Source: Burhinus oedicnemus (lineage: Eukaryota; Chordata; Aves; Charadriiformes; Burhinidae). From it: 64,000 nucleotides of DNA. How positions within the stretch are numbered: the first letter of the stretch is position 1; each line of letters starts with the position of its first letter. This document shows positions 49,201 through 61,972 of this stretch, one piece after another. The position numbers and the translations under genes were made by a program. The DNA lies in assembly GCA_008921705.1 (NCBI GenBank), contig VFFE01007836.1, forward strand, positions 1,564,535 to 1,628,534, in the 5' to 3' direction. The notes below the pieces were generated by a model, which saw only the letters and a program-made list of their open reading frames with translations, did not search any database and was not told where the DNA came from.

Positions 49201-52200
49201 TATTTTCCTTTTTAAAAGTGGATGGTCACTTACTCCCTTTTAAATAATACGTTATTGGTTAGTGCATTTATGCAGGATGTGAAACTGAGTTCACATCCAG
49301 ATCTTTTCACATGCCTGGAACTTGACCCGGCTTTTAGACTGTACACTATTCTAGAGACAGATATCTAGTAAGGCTGTTACAGTAAATAAAAGAAAAACAA
49401 AAAGGGGTAAAAGACTGATTGGATAAACGGGAGCCGAGGAGATCATAGCTCTAAAGCCTTGGGATTTGAATGTTGCCAGGAAGAGGAGAAGCTCTTGGTT
49501 TCAGTCGCTGCTCCATGGCAGTGACAGTTCTATGCAACAGTTGTTAAATATATATAATTTTTGAGGCATAGAATGCTAGGTAGTGTCTCAGCTCCTAGAC
49601 TTGAGAGTATTAAATGATTATCTAAACACAAGAAGGCCATGATGTTTCTTGTGGCATTGCTCTGGCATAAGTGATCTTTAATTCTTCATTTTACATGTGG
49701 AACAACTGTAGAAGAGGTAGAGATTGTTCTTTCCCTTTCCTCTCCCCATTTCTTCCCTTCATCACAATGTGATGGCTGGGAAACTCTGCAGGGAGATGGG
49801 TGAAATGAACATGTATTCCATGAAGTACTGAACTGGACGAAACCAGAGTTTTCCAGGACTGCAGTGGCCTGAGTACTAGCTAGATGTGTGTCTTCTAATT
49901 CCAGTGGAATTAGAATGTAAGAAAGTAACAGAGAGTTGTCAGGAGAGCAAGAGGAAGAAGAGAGATCTTGTTGATGCTCACCTTGTGTCTGCAGTTCTAA
50001 TTTTGATTGCTTATTTTCTCTTTCCCCACTGCATCATCATTACTTCATAGGAACCAGGCACAAAGTAATGGACCATGGAAAGAAGTCAATTTAATGGAAG
50101 CTAAGACTGAAGCATGATCACACAAGTCAGGAAGGAGAATTCAGGTGACTACATGAAAGATGGTAGAGAGAGAGGAGTGAAGGACTTGAGGAAGGGATAG
50201 GCAGTACAGGGCTGAGATATTCTTTCTCTGCTAATTTGTTCTATTATCCTTTAGTATAGACTTTGGCTACCAGGGCAATTCAAGAGAGAAAAACTATAGC
50301 TACGTGAAAAAATCAGTTTTATTTTTAAGAAAAAAAAATAATTTTTGGGGTAGTATTTTTTTCCTCTTTCATTTTTCTCTGTTTCTCTCTGTCTATCTCT
50401 GTTTCCTGTCTCCCCCCACCTCAGGCTCCCAGCTTGGATTTTGTATATCATGTAAACCTTCTTTCATTAATAGCAGGTCAAATTATCCTGATTATAGTAC
50501 CACCTCTTTAGAGTGCTCAGCTAGCAAAGAAATTATTTTAATAATGATGCACTACACATCATACAAATACACAGTTTCAGTTCTTTGAGGATCATTCATA
50601 GTTCTTAGTCTGTTTCTTTCTACTACATTTTAAATTAGTTTTTTATTTTAAATAATTTAACTAACTTGCTTGAAAACATGCCTGTGTGGAGACATAGGCT
50701 CATTACCTTGATGCATCATCTGAGAGAAATTCCAGCAGTGAGGATGATGATGAGTGTAATATATTATCTTACAAAAGGTCATTCTGATGTTGCTCTTCTC
50801 AGTGCTGCAGTCAAGAAGTCAGTGCTCCCAGCAATATGCCAATAGCATGTGGGTGTAGGTGTTGATAGATAGGCTTGGATGCTTCCTAAGACTTTTAGAA
50901 CAGTGAAGAAATATTTTTAATAGGAGGGGCACCAACTCTAGCCTTGAAGTTCTGTTGACACTAATTCTCATTGTAATAATATGTTGAATATATTGTGAAT
51001 AATTTCTAACTGGTGCTAGGTAATACACTTCCCAAACATCCAAGTTCAAGGAACTGTTCTGAATTTCCATTTGAAAATGCTGTCCGTATACTTGCGTGTG
51101 ATGTCTGAGAAAGTACCGAACAGAGGCTAAAATGCTCTGTTCCTAAGTAGCTTGAACATGCAAAATGTTTTATTCTGTGTCCTCTGCCTCCTCCCTAGAG
51201 GAGAAGAATGCTGGAAGGGAGAGAGAGGGACATTAACAATATTTTATCACCAAAATGATGGATTTCCAATAGCTTGCTTTTGTGCGTATCTTGCTACTTT
51301 AGGAATTTTAGCTGTATCAAAATTAAGCAATCTTTTAGACCCCATTCCTGAAAAGATTGTTCTTAGCTCTGTTTATATGCTGAACTCTCAAGTCAGTGGT
51401 ACCTCTGTCATGAACGAAATGCTAAAAATTAAATGTTTGTGTAATTTTCACAGAAGTAGAGATAGGCAACACCAACAATTTCCTGAGTTGTTCTGCAACC
51501 ACAGTGAAGCCAGTATATATATCAGTCAGATATTTTCTTTTAATGGAGAGATTTTTTTTTAGACCTGGTAGGAGAAGCAATTAAAATTATATCTATGCCA
51601 TTTTTGATCTTTCAGGGTATATTAGATGTTTTCCAGCAATTTTTGCAAAATACATCTTGACCTTTACAAGCTTTATCTGAATGGTGCAGATCAAGTAGTG
51701 GTCCTGCTTATGTGATTAAATGCAGATGTTGCTAATATATTATGATCTGATATGCTTTGGCCGTGGTTTCATTGTCTTTAGGGCTATGCCTTCAGAAGTG
51801 ATACTTTCAGCCAATCACCTTTTAATTAAAAATGTAATTTAAATTTTCTTCTTTCCTTGCACAAGTGAAATTCCTACCTAAAATCACACTCCCTTCCCCT
51901 CCTGCCACCTTTTTTGCATTTTGGGTGTATGTTTCAAACAGATGAGCATGTGTTACTTTAGGGGGAATGAGTGTACTTAAAGACTATACATGATACAGCT
52001 GTTAAAAAAGTATTCTGGGTTTTAAGTTGAAAGGCCATGGCCAGCTTAGCTTGATGGCAAACATACTAGAGAGTTAACCTCAAAATTAGTACATTTTTTG
52101 ACTGAGATGCACTGTAGAGAGAGAATTGGCTATAGAGCAGCTTGAAATTCAAATCGAGGGGATATGCAAAATTAACTTTAATCGAAATGTATGAAAGGCT

Positions 52201-52744
52201 GTTTTAGGGAGAAGGCATTGCTTGAAGTATCCAACTCTGTCAAACAGTCCTTCTCAGTGGGTACTTATGTCATTTATTTCTGGGTCAGCACAGTGGGGAA
52301 AGCAGCAGAGGAGGGCAGTGCGGATTGTGGATGTCCTCAGCATACAAAGTGGCTGCTGTGCAGGGAGAGCGCTGCAGTGCCGCGGTGGTCACCAGTTCTC
52401 TTGCTTTGAACTTTGTTTCCTTTCTCTGGTTTAGGGTGTTCTCTAGCTGGCCTGACCAGCTGTCTGGTTTCCACATGTCTTCCTCAGGCCAGATGGAGCT
52501 ATTGTGAACTGTCTCATCTTCTCGCGTAGCTTTTATCCAGAGCAATTAAATTTTGTGGTATAAGTGGAAAGAGAAGAAACTGAGGAGGAAGAGGAGAAAA
52601 AACCTGAAAAAGCTCCTTTCAGTGCAACATTCATGTTGGCTAAGTTAAAGTAGCCATGGAAGTATGGTTGTAGAAGCAGTGAACTTCCAGCTAATGACAG
52701 AAACAATTGTTTTTAGTGTAACTTAATTATCTTAATTGATTTGA
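46280..52744. other. AT-rich non-coding sequence
   Basis: No gene, RNA gene or transposon recognised. Contains a perfect 14-bp palindrome, GAAGCATATGCTTC, at 48,362-48,375 in an AT-rich stretch with TAAT motifs (about 47,980-48,400), and a somewhat more GC-rich patch at 52,270-52,420. Open frames stay below 140 codons and show no motif. Confidence 0.5.
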
Positions 52745-52747
52745 CAA

Positions 52748-53010
52748 CTTGAGAGAAAGAGGTTTTTGTATGGATGAGTGTTAGCTGGAGAGAGTTCCTG
52801 TGGAGTGGAGACAGAAACTGCAATTTAGCACCAGTGAGTGGAGAGAGATCAGTAGGATGTACAGTAAGAAGACTGTAATGGGCCATAAAACTAAAGTCTT
52901 TATTGAGTCCATGATTTTTAGTATGCATTTGTTATTGAATTCCTGGATTAGCTCTGGAAGGTATTTGTAAATCTTGTGTGGGGGTGAAGGCTGAAAGGTC
53001 ATTGGGGAGG
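52748..53010 (+). repeat. diverged repeat, copy A
   Basis: Shares at least three collinear blocks with 53,862-54,085: CTTGAGAGAGAA; GGGCCATAA; and GGAAGGTATTTGTAAATCTT followed by GTGTGG. The last is followed by CTGAAAGGTCATTGGG, which resembles CTGAGGGTAATGGG in the other copy. Order and orientation agree and spacings are similar. The family is not recognised. It may be an old dispersed element or a local duplication. Confidence 0.5.
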
Positions 53011-53861
53011 GGCTGTTTTGTGAAAATGTTTTCTTGCTAATAGCTGTATTCTTTCTTTTTATTGATCATATGAATTTAGTTGGGCACAAAATATGTGAAT
53101 TGTTTTTAGAATGGTTGCTATGAGGGCAGTGTCCTCCTCTACACAGAGTTCACTAGATGGTAAAATAACATCCCGTACCATCACAGCTTGCCTTAAAAAT
53201 GTATAAACCCAATAATGACTCCAAGAGGCTTTTGACATGGGCTTACACTTCCTGATCCTGCTCTCAGATGCTGAATTTGCTCTCGTAGCGGAAGTCTCCA
53301 GGATATCCAACAATTACACGCTATTAGAAAAGGAGAAGGGTTTTGGAGTACTCCAGAGAAATAAAAGTTCTAAGAAAAGTTAATAGGTTTTGTTTGGACC
53401 TTTTATCAAGTCTGAAAGAGAAGAAATAAACTCCCCAGTGGAGTATCGTTAGACACAACTGTTGTCGGAGTCAGTGTAACAGCTCTGGCACTGACAGGTC
53501 CTGCTGTCCCCAGCTGGCTTGTGGCCTTACCTCTTTCCTTGTCCCAGCTCCTCTGAATCCCTTAGGTGAGCTGAGGCAGCTTACTGTAATGACAGAAAAG
53601 TATTTAAATAGTTTACTGGATTAGTTTTCTTCTGACTCGTTGAGCTGATTTGTCTCCCTGCGTGGTTGAGCGAAGGCTGCAGGCAGTGAAAGGGAGGGGA
53701 AGGACGACAGGATGGGGTGGTGAGGCAGGAGCAGGGCACCAGCAGAGCAGGGCGCCTTCAGCAGCAGCCAGGCGTTGGATCAGATCAGGCATTTCATCTG
53801 GCTCTGTGACTGGGTGGGTTAGCCCATGGCCTCAACATCTTGATGTGTGGGTCAGCTGGAC
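53011..53861. other. non-coding spacer between the diverged repeats
   Basis: Begins AT-rich and becomes GC-richer from about 53,460, with GGAGGGGAAGG-type purine runs near 53,690. No coding sequence or repeat family recognised. Confidence 0.45.
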
Positions 53862-54085
53862 AGCTTGAGAGAGAAGGGAAATAGGCAGCTGAGGAACAGG
53901 GGAGTGAGAGGCTGCCAGCAGGAGGAGGTCTGTGAGAGGAACACTATGGTGGGCCATAATCAGTCTCTCATCTGGATCTGTGATTATTTTTTTCAATTCA
54001 ATAGGGTTATGAGTTTCAATTTCTATGAACATCTTTTGAAGGTATTTTGTAGATCTCTGTGGTGAGCAGAACTGAGGGTAATGGG
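53862..54085 (+). repeat. diverged repeat, copy B
   Basis: Second member of the pair. Its blocks are CTTGAGAGAGAA near 53,863, GGGCCATAA near 53,952 and GAAGGTATTTTGTAGATCTC near 54,039. It lies about 1.1 kb from copy A in the same orientation. Such an arrangement could be two eroded LTRs, but no LTR ends or internal sequence are visible. Confidence 0.5.
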
Positions 54086-57000
54086 TTTGAATGTTTATGA
54101 ATGCTGAAAGGTGATCAAGCCATCAGAAGAAGAAGAGCTGTAAAAATGTTAGCCTGCGAAGACTACAAGGAGCTTAACATATAGTCCTCTGCCATTGCTA
54201 GCAGGAACTGAGGTAAAACCCCACACTTTTTTACCTTAAAACACAATTTGTCATGAACTCTATTCCTTAGCAGCTTCAAGAGAAATTGCACTTTTACTCT
54301 TCTGGAGCTTTTAGTTTGTTCTTTAAGGTCCACAAGGCAAAAACTGCTGGCAGACCAACCACACTAAACAATCCTTCAAGAACTACTAGGAGAAATTGTC
54401 CTCAAACATTTTATCTTTTGAAAAGCCAGCTTTCCTCCCAGAGAGGACAGCCAGTCTATTAGCTATAAAATATAACCAGCTCCGTTATTGCAACAAATCA
54501 GGTGTCTGGTTGTAAGCACGAGAAACATAAGCTTGTATATAGAATATCAGCTCTTGGAGTAATTCTTGTGCTTGTAAGCATTTAAGGGAGGCTGGAGTGC
54601 TGTCACAGCGTGAGATGTTACTCTACTGGCTGGTGACATCCACAGTATGTTTTATCTTTTTATTTAAAAAAACACACAAAACCCCCCATAAGTACAGTTA
54701 AATACAAATAAAGTGTCACGAGAATGAAGGAATGCTTGAAACCATAAAGCAACTATAACAAATTAGGTTATATTTGCCTGACTCTTGAGAAATAGTAATG
54801 CCTGAAATAGTAATCCTGAATAACAGTGTTTTTACCAGGCAGCTCAGGTTTAATTCCCAAGTCCCATTAGTTGAGCGCCTCTGTCCAACACAGAGCTTCA
54901 GAAACTTTGTTGCAGAGAGTCAGAGGCAGACAGGACCTTTTAACACATGTAGGCATTTCACAGTGAGTAACTGCTGTACCCCTTCCTTTATCATAATTTC
55001 CATGTGTAAAGAGAGAAGGAAAGCTAGGTGTTCAAAACAGATGTATGGTCCTGGAAGCATAATGCTGCAGGAGAAGGGTGTTTGCATTTATATCACTTAA
55101 GCAGGGCCCTTGGTCATAACCCTGGGAAATCTTAAAATCATGGTTTCATTATGCACAGGAAAACTATTTTAGGTAGGCTTCAGGAGCTTGTCAGTTACTA
55201 GGAGCATAGACCATAAGAAGCCAATGTTATCATGTTCGTAATAAGAGGATCTTCGAAACATATTTTCCTCTTCATATTGCTGCTAGATTTATAATACTAT
55301 AACCTACCAGAACAACTAGTGTGTCTGTGTTTAAAATACAAACTTCGTTGTGTAATGACTTACCACTAAATCCTAATGCATTTTTGTTTTGTTTCATTTC
55401 ATTTTGTGGCTCATTTCTTGCTCTGCACTCACAAAGATCTTCAACTCTGTGCTTTCTTTCTGAGTCACGAATGAATTTTTAAAATAACCACTTGTACTGT
55501 GAACCATAAAGCAAAATACAGAGATGGAATCAAAAGAAGAAGGTAATTTACTTTTAGTGTTCTGCAAAGAAACTTTCACTTGGCTTTTCCTGTTGTTCTG
55601 AAACTGTGAAAATCAATATAGAAACATATATTCTGAAGGCAGGTCATCTGTGCACCGGGTGTTGTAACAGAGAGCTTTGAAGGTGATACTTATGCCCGGT
55701 CTGACATGAATCTACAGTTCTTTGCACTAAGTGTCCTGATGAAACTACATTTTAGCTGCAGCTATCCATCTCAATGGCTATTACTTTTTACTGTTTCAGA
55801 TTGCTATCTTTTATTATGGATTCACTGATAGATCAATATGACAAAAGCAAGATAAAAGTCAGTTAGCTGTACATGTCTATTATAAGCTTGAGACGTCAGA
55901 AAGCATTTTTTTGGGGATAGAAAGGATATGCCATCCACCAAAACCCTCACAAATGCTACTTTCCTGTTAAGTAAACCCAAGTTTCCTTTTAGTTTCCCTC
56001 CAATCAATCCGTGCCCAAACATCTTTATTTTGAGATCATCTTGGCCATTCAGCATCATTGAATTGAGGAAAACAGATTTGAAAAGTGAGAAAGAGGCAGT
56101 AGAAGGGAGTGCTGACATGTCCATGTCCTAACAAGAGAAAATCGCAGTATGCTGCTCTATTATAAACGTTATTATAAGCCAGGGTGAAACTTGCCAGTTT
56201 TTAACTGACAGCATGAAAATAAAGAAGAGAAGTATGGGTTCTGTGAGGAGACTTCAAAACTTCTGAGAATGGGTGGAAACTGCCATAATAAAATCTCTGT
56301 TATGAAGCTGTCCAGCAGAATAAAGAAATATCCCGGGGCCACTTTCTGATCAGGATAGGAGAAAAAGCTAGCTGGTCTGTGAGACCCGGTGCTGGCAGGA
56401 ACAGATTGCTGGGTGGACCATGGACTGCACCTGCCTGGGGCTGCAAGCACAGCCCATGAAGCCTGCTCTCCTAGAGCCTTTTGATTGTCTTCAGGGTCAA
56501 AAAAAGTGTGGGACCAATTTTGAAGCTTTTCCTGGCATTAAGATATATATCAAGGTTTCGTTTAATATTGGTTCCTTCACAGGACTACTTTTCCTTGCTT
56601 AACAACCTAGCTTTATGAAATATTTAGAAAATCTCTTGGAGACTCTTTGTCAATTTCTTGAAATTGGTAACAGAAAAATCATTAACAGGGAACACAGATA
56701 TACACCTGCTATGATAAAGTTCTTGTGCTAATATGTATGATATTGGCCCTCGTGAAACCAAGTTTCCAGTTTTTCACAGGTTTATCACCATGTTTTAGCT
56801 TGGACTTTTGCCCTTATATTTTATGTCTCAATTTGTGATGAACCCCATTGAACTGTTTGTGGACTCAAAGCTGAAGAAAGGCTGAGGAACTGGGTGTTTA
56901 CATATTTTCTTTTCATTTATAACTGTGCTTTCCTGGAATTGTAACCATAAAAAAGGCATCAGTAATAGAGCAATAAATGTATGCTGAATATTCTTGCTGA

Positions 57001-57843
57001 CAATACTTTGCTCTTGAAAAAAATGTACTTAGTAGTTTGTTGGATAATACAACACAGTTTTCATTTTGAGCAAGTTCAAAGAAGGATTGTACATGAAAAG
57101 AGTTTAAAATAATTTTGGGATTTTTTTCTGAGGTGTCCTCCTTTCATGAGATTTGTTTCTTAAATACCCGTCATCAAATGCAATCTGATATATTCCCAGT
57201 GCAAAGCAACAGTATTTTTAAAGGTCAAACTGTAACTTTTCTGATTTGAGGAGCATCTCAGAAGGGACCAAACTTTATCAGCAAGGAAGTACCCCGATCT
57301 TCTGTCACTTAACTGATTTCTTAAAAAATGGTGTCCTACAGAATCATCTTTGCCTCCAAAGGCAGCTACGCAGATGTGTGCCTACCTTCTTGCTTCATCA
57401 ATACTTCCAATGTGCTTTAGTGGAAGAGGTAATGCTTTTGCAAGAAGGATGTATAAAAGGAAGGGCCTGTTATGTTTCTTCATGTAACAGAAGGGAGTCT
57501 GTACAGGTACCCTGAAATAATGTGGGAGAGATTCCTTTGTCTATATTAAACCTTTTTTCAATTACTGGTACTATGAGTGCAACAGTTGTGGTAATAACAA
57601 TGCAGAAATCTTATCCCAGAATTACTTTCAGAAGTGTTTAAACTGTCAGTTCTTATAGGTGCTGTAAATTGCGCTGTCCCAGGAGATTATCTGCAGCTGA
57701 AATTCAAGGTAAATTTGTGTACATACCTAGGTAGTTTAGAGGGACTCTTCCAAGGAGAAGAGCTCACGGAGCCTGCTCTCGCAGCATACAACATATTTCA
57801 GTTGATGTTAGTTGATACAGTTGCTTTATAAAATGTCTGGGGT

Positions 57844-57859
57844 TTGTGTGTGTGTGTGT
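57844..57859 (+). repeat. short (TG)n microsatellite
   Basis: TTTGTGTGTGTGTGTGTTG core: about six to seven GT units in a G/T-rich strand that continues as runs of G and T to about 57,900. Confidence 0.85.
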
Positions 57860-60800
57860 TGTGGGTTTGGGTGGTTTTTTTGTTTTCAGGTTTTTTTTTT
57901 CTTTTAAGTCAAGTGGAGGATCTTCCAATTTGTCTTTGAGCAAAGTCGTATTTCTGGAATGACCCTTAATGCAGAATTTTGTTGGAGGGGCAAATTCCTG
58001 TACGGGAACTGTGCGTGCATTGGGTGGCCTGGAAAGGTGGTGTTAATTTCAAAGTGTGAGCTTAGTCTTAGCATGATATTTCTGAATTGCATGCCAGCAT
58101 GTATATGGGAGTGTACAATAGTATAGGCAAATAAGCAGATGAGGGCAAGCAAGTAGTAATTACTTGAATAAGAACGGTGAGAAATTGAAGTGTTAGAGCA
58201 CTAGATTCTTCTTCAGTGACTCACAATACCAATGCCGTACATGTTCCCAAGGGTTAGCAGCAGTCTGAGTGGAGTTATCAACATCTCTTTTATATTCAGT
58301 CCCTCATATTAATGGTAATTGCTGCTGCATCTTTTTTTTTTTTGTTGTTGGAAAATATCTTTTGTCTGAGTATTTTTAAGATGGCAAAAGAAAAGTGGCA
58401 TTGTTTAAAAATCCCAGTGGTGTCGTAATGAGACTTCACATAAACATTAGATCAAGCAACCACAAGCAGTCTGTGAATTATTCTGGGAAGTTTTTAAACG
58501 TGGGATATATGACATTATTTAAGTATTTATAAATGTCATCTCATCTGTTATAAGGAAAGCTAATAAACTGTTTTGCAGACATTTCAGCTCCAAAAAGCAA
58601 TTGCTTCTGTAATCTATTTCTATAAAATCGGCAAAAGTGGAAGCAGACGTACTGTGGGTCAATACCAGTGAAAGGCCTCTCTGCAGACAAAAGATTCACA
58701 GTCCATTAAGTTTCAGGTCTGCCCTGATATGGATTCCTCTGATGTATTACTATTATATCCTATTTTTGTTGACTCAGTTACTATGTCAGCAAAACCAAAC
58801 ATTTTGGCTTGTGTCCCAGCATCAAGCTGTCTATGGAGGATATGTGTTTGTCTCCACCACCATGACAGTAATGAGAAACTGGCATTAGTTTGATTTGCAT
58901 AATTGTACGCTTCTAACTTAGACTCTGTGTCAGTAGGAGACAACTTATTGTGATGATACTCACTGCACATTATTCGTTTTGTGCAATCAGCATTTATTTA
59001 TGCAAATGTCATCATTACAAGAGGTCATTTTCCAACCTGCTACCATGAAATCACTTTCTCTGCCAATGAACAGTAAGAAAACACCGTAGGAGAGCAGCCA
59101 GGTATATTTGTCATTCACACTCATTGGCCAAGACACTGCAAAGGGTTTATTGTGTGTGTGCATATGTTTTTTAAATTATGTTTTATAAAAGAGTGATAGC
59201 TCTGATGACAAAACTAAAATTTGATAGACCACATGTGATTATTTTAGACAAATGCTGTCAAAAAAGGCACACATGAAACCCAAAACAAAACCAACCCACT
59301 GTCTCACTAGTTCTGAGAGTTTCTTTAAGAATAATTTATAGACTGAAAAAAATATTTTGTGTTCCCCAGATGATCAGTGGAATGTTTTCTGTGATAAGAA
59401 GCAGAACCCTGTAATTTATTCATGTGAGAGATAAAAAGACAGAATAACAAACTAGGATGTCCCACTTGTAACAGCAACCTGAAATAGCAATAAATGTTGA
59501 AAAAGCTTCTCAGAATCATTTGGATCTTAAGGATTCGTGAACTAACCTTCAAGACTCTTTTGACAAAAATGTTTCCAAGGTCACACTGTTTATCTTATCA
59601 TTAGTGGTAGAGGAGTCTCTTAACGTTTAGTTTGCAAGTAGCTGAAATGACACCAGAAATTACACTTTTCCCTAGACAATCACTTCTAAGTTTAAAAAGA
59701 GTAAGAATATGTCAGTGCTTAAAAGGTAGGAGGAAATTACACAGAGCAGGTAATTTGGGGGCTACTTGACTCCGACAGAGCGATGAGTACTTAACAGATT
59801 GTATCTTCACAAGCAGCACAGAGAGTTCACTGGACTTGCTAGCATGCAAACTATTGCTGAAGGGAAAAGAATGAGAGCCCAAATATGGCTTTACCTTTTA
59901 TCTTCCCCCAAATAAACAATAGGAATCCTGAAATGCTGAGCAGAAAAAATTAGATTTATTATATCAGCAGTTAGACTAAAATCATATTATAAGCAATATA
60001 ACTATATACAAAACAAAACCCACAGGTGGATCACATTTACACAGAGTGGTTGAGTTTTTAATGGTCCTTTGTATGCCAAAAACATCTATAAGTCAGATGT
60101 TGTACTGCACAGGACAAAAAATACATTTTGAAAGAATGAATGTAGTTCAAATCTGTTTATATGCTCACTAAGAAAGAAGCATTCTAATAGACAAGCACAT
60201 GCATCTGGGAGAGAAATTTCTATCCACAGGTGTGCATCAGATGATTAGTTCCTAAATATTTTTGCAGTCCTTGCTTCATGTGGGAACATAATCCTCTGTC
60301 CCAACATATGCTGTTGCATACTTCTTCAGTGAAAAGGTTCTTAAAGAAAACTCAGCTGGGCAGCCAATGCTGTATGAGCCCCAAGTGGTAAATGAAGCTA
60401 TGTGAGCTCAGGGTTTAATAAGAATATACTGCTCTTTCTATCATTTACTCACAGTCATTTGACATGCTGGATTAAGATTAGAAACTGTATAGTTAGGACT
60501 TCCTGATTTTTTTTTTTTTTAATTTTTTTTTAGCTATGAGCTAATTGGGAAAGAAGTAAGGGGAGCTAAATTGAAAGAACTGTAATAAGACTAAATTCAA
60601 GAACACAATGAGAAAAGGGAGCCCTAAAAGAAAAAAGATCTATAGAAGAAAAGTGAAGAAAAAGGCTAGAAAAAAGTGCTGTAAAATACAAAAGTCTCAG
60701 TGAGGTAAAAAAAAAAAAAATTAGTTTCACAATAAGAGCCAGTGTCCTTAGAAGAAAGGACCAAAATCCCAAACAGCCCAGACTAAAAGAGGGCCAAATA

Positions 60801-61953
60801 AGATGAAGCTATTGGACATAGATAAGAGGCAGAAACACTCAAAGTGGAAGTAAAGCAGATACTGATCTACAGCGTTTACAGAATCTTTGTGCTAGCCAAA
60901 AAAAGGGATATATAGCCTTGAACTATGAACAAGGTGAACTCCAAGTATGTATCATGAAAGGATGATTAAGAATGGACAACATAGATGTATGATAATGGAA
61001 AGACAAGTATTTGGGGACTGAAAAACATAGTGTATTGAATATTTTTGAGAAAGTATAAGGAGAACCTGACACATGGAATGAAATACTCCAAGAGGCATAT
61101 TTGCAGGACTTCAGAGACCCCAACTGGGTAGCTGAAAGGCAGAGGCAGGAAAAATTGACAATAGCAGCCTGAGGAGCAAACAGTTGCATCTGGAAGAAAT
61201 AAAGGACAGATTTTTCTCTAAAACTTGACTTTGAAAATTGCTTTCAAACAGAACAAAACCCCTAACAACAGTATTCTTTCTAATTTCACTTTTATGTTAC
61301 AGAACTGGTTTAAGTAACAAACAAGAACTTCCTCCCTTTGTTAATTAGATGGATATATCATATGCAAAAACATTTCTGATGGACACTTTGATTTCATTAG
61401 GTCTTCACTTACGAGCTGCCCCAGGCATGGCAGTGATAGCTAATGAATGCTTTTTCTACATTCCCTCTGAACAGTTATTTTGTCTGTTCACCCTTCCTAG
61501 ACAGAGGGAATCATGATGGAATGAACTGGAGAAACTCAGGTGTGTCCTTTGCTAGTAGGTGACAAAGAGAATTCTTGCCATTTGCTCTGAAACAAATAAA
61601 TACTCCTTAACTCTCAGATTTTAATCACGTCACGCTACAGCTGATACAAGTAGAAGGTGAATTATATACCTGCCTTCCGACTGTCACATCTCTAGCCCAA
61701 TTAAAATAGTCAGTCTGGGGTTTCAGCATGGTTCTCATCTGTCAGGCACAACACCAGGCTTTCTAGTCAGAATACAAGAGAAGGATTTGTGTAGAAGACG
61801 TGACATATATGAGTTAAAAATTCCAAAGGTTAGTCTGTTCTATTCCAACAAGGTCTTTATGGTTCCTTCTATTGTACCTGAATTTGTGGAGTTTTACTGA
61901 CTCACAGAACAAGCTCTCGTATGTCTTCTAATATTGCCTGGCTGTGGTTAATC

Positions 61954-61972
61954 AAAAAAAAAAAAAAAAAAA
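61954..61972 (+). repeat. 19-nt poly-A run
   Basis: Uninterrupted A run after GGTTAATC. No retrocopied gene or SINE was recognised upstream of it, so it is listed as a homopolymer only. Confidence 0.85.

Noticed and set aside
61700..61972. Possible retrocopied gene or SINE ending in the 19-nt poly-A run
   Set aside because: No tRNA-like promoter boxes, gene similarity or target duplication could be seen upstream of the run.
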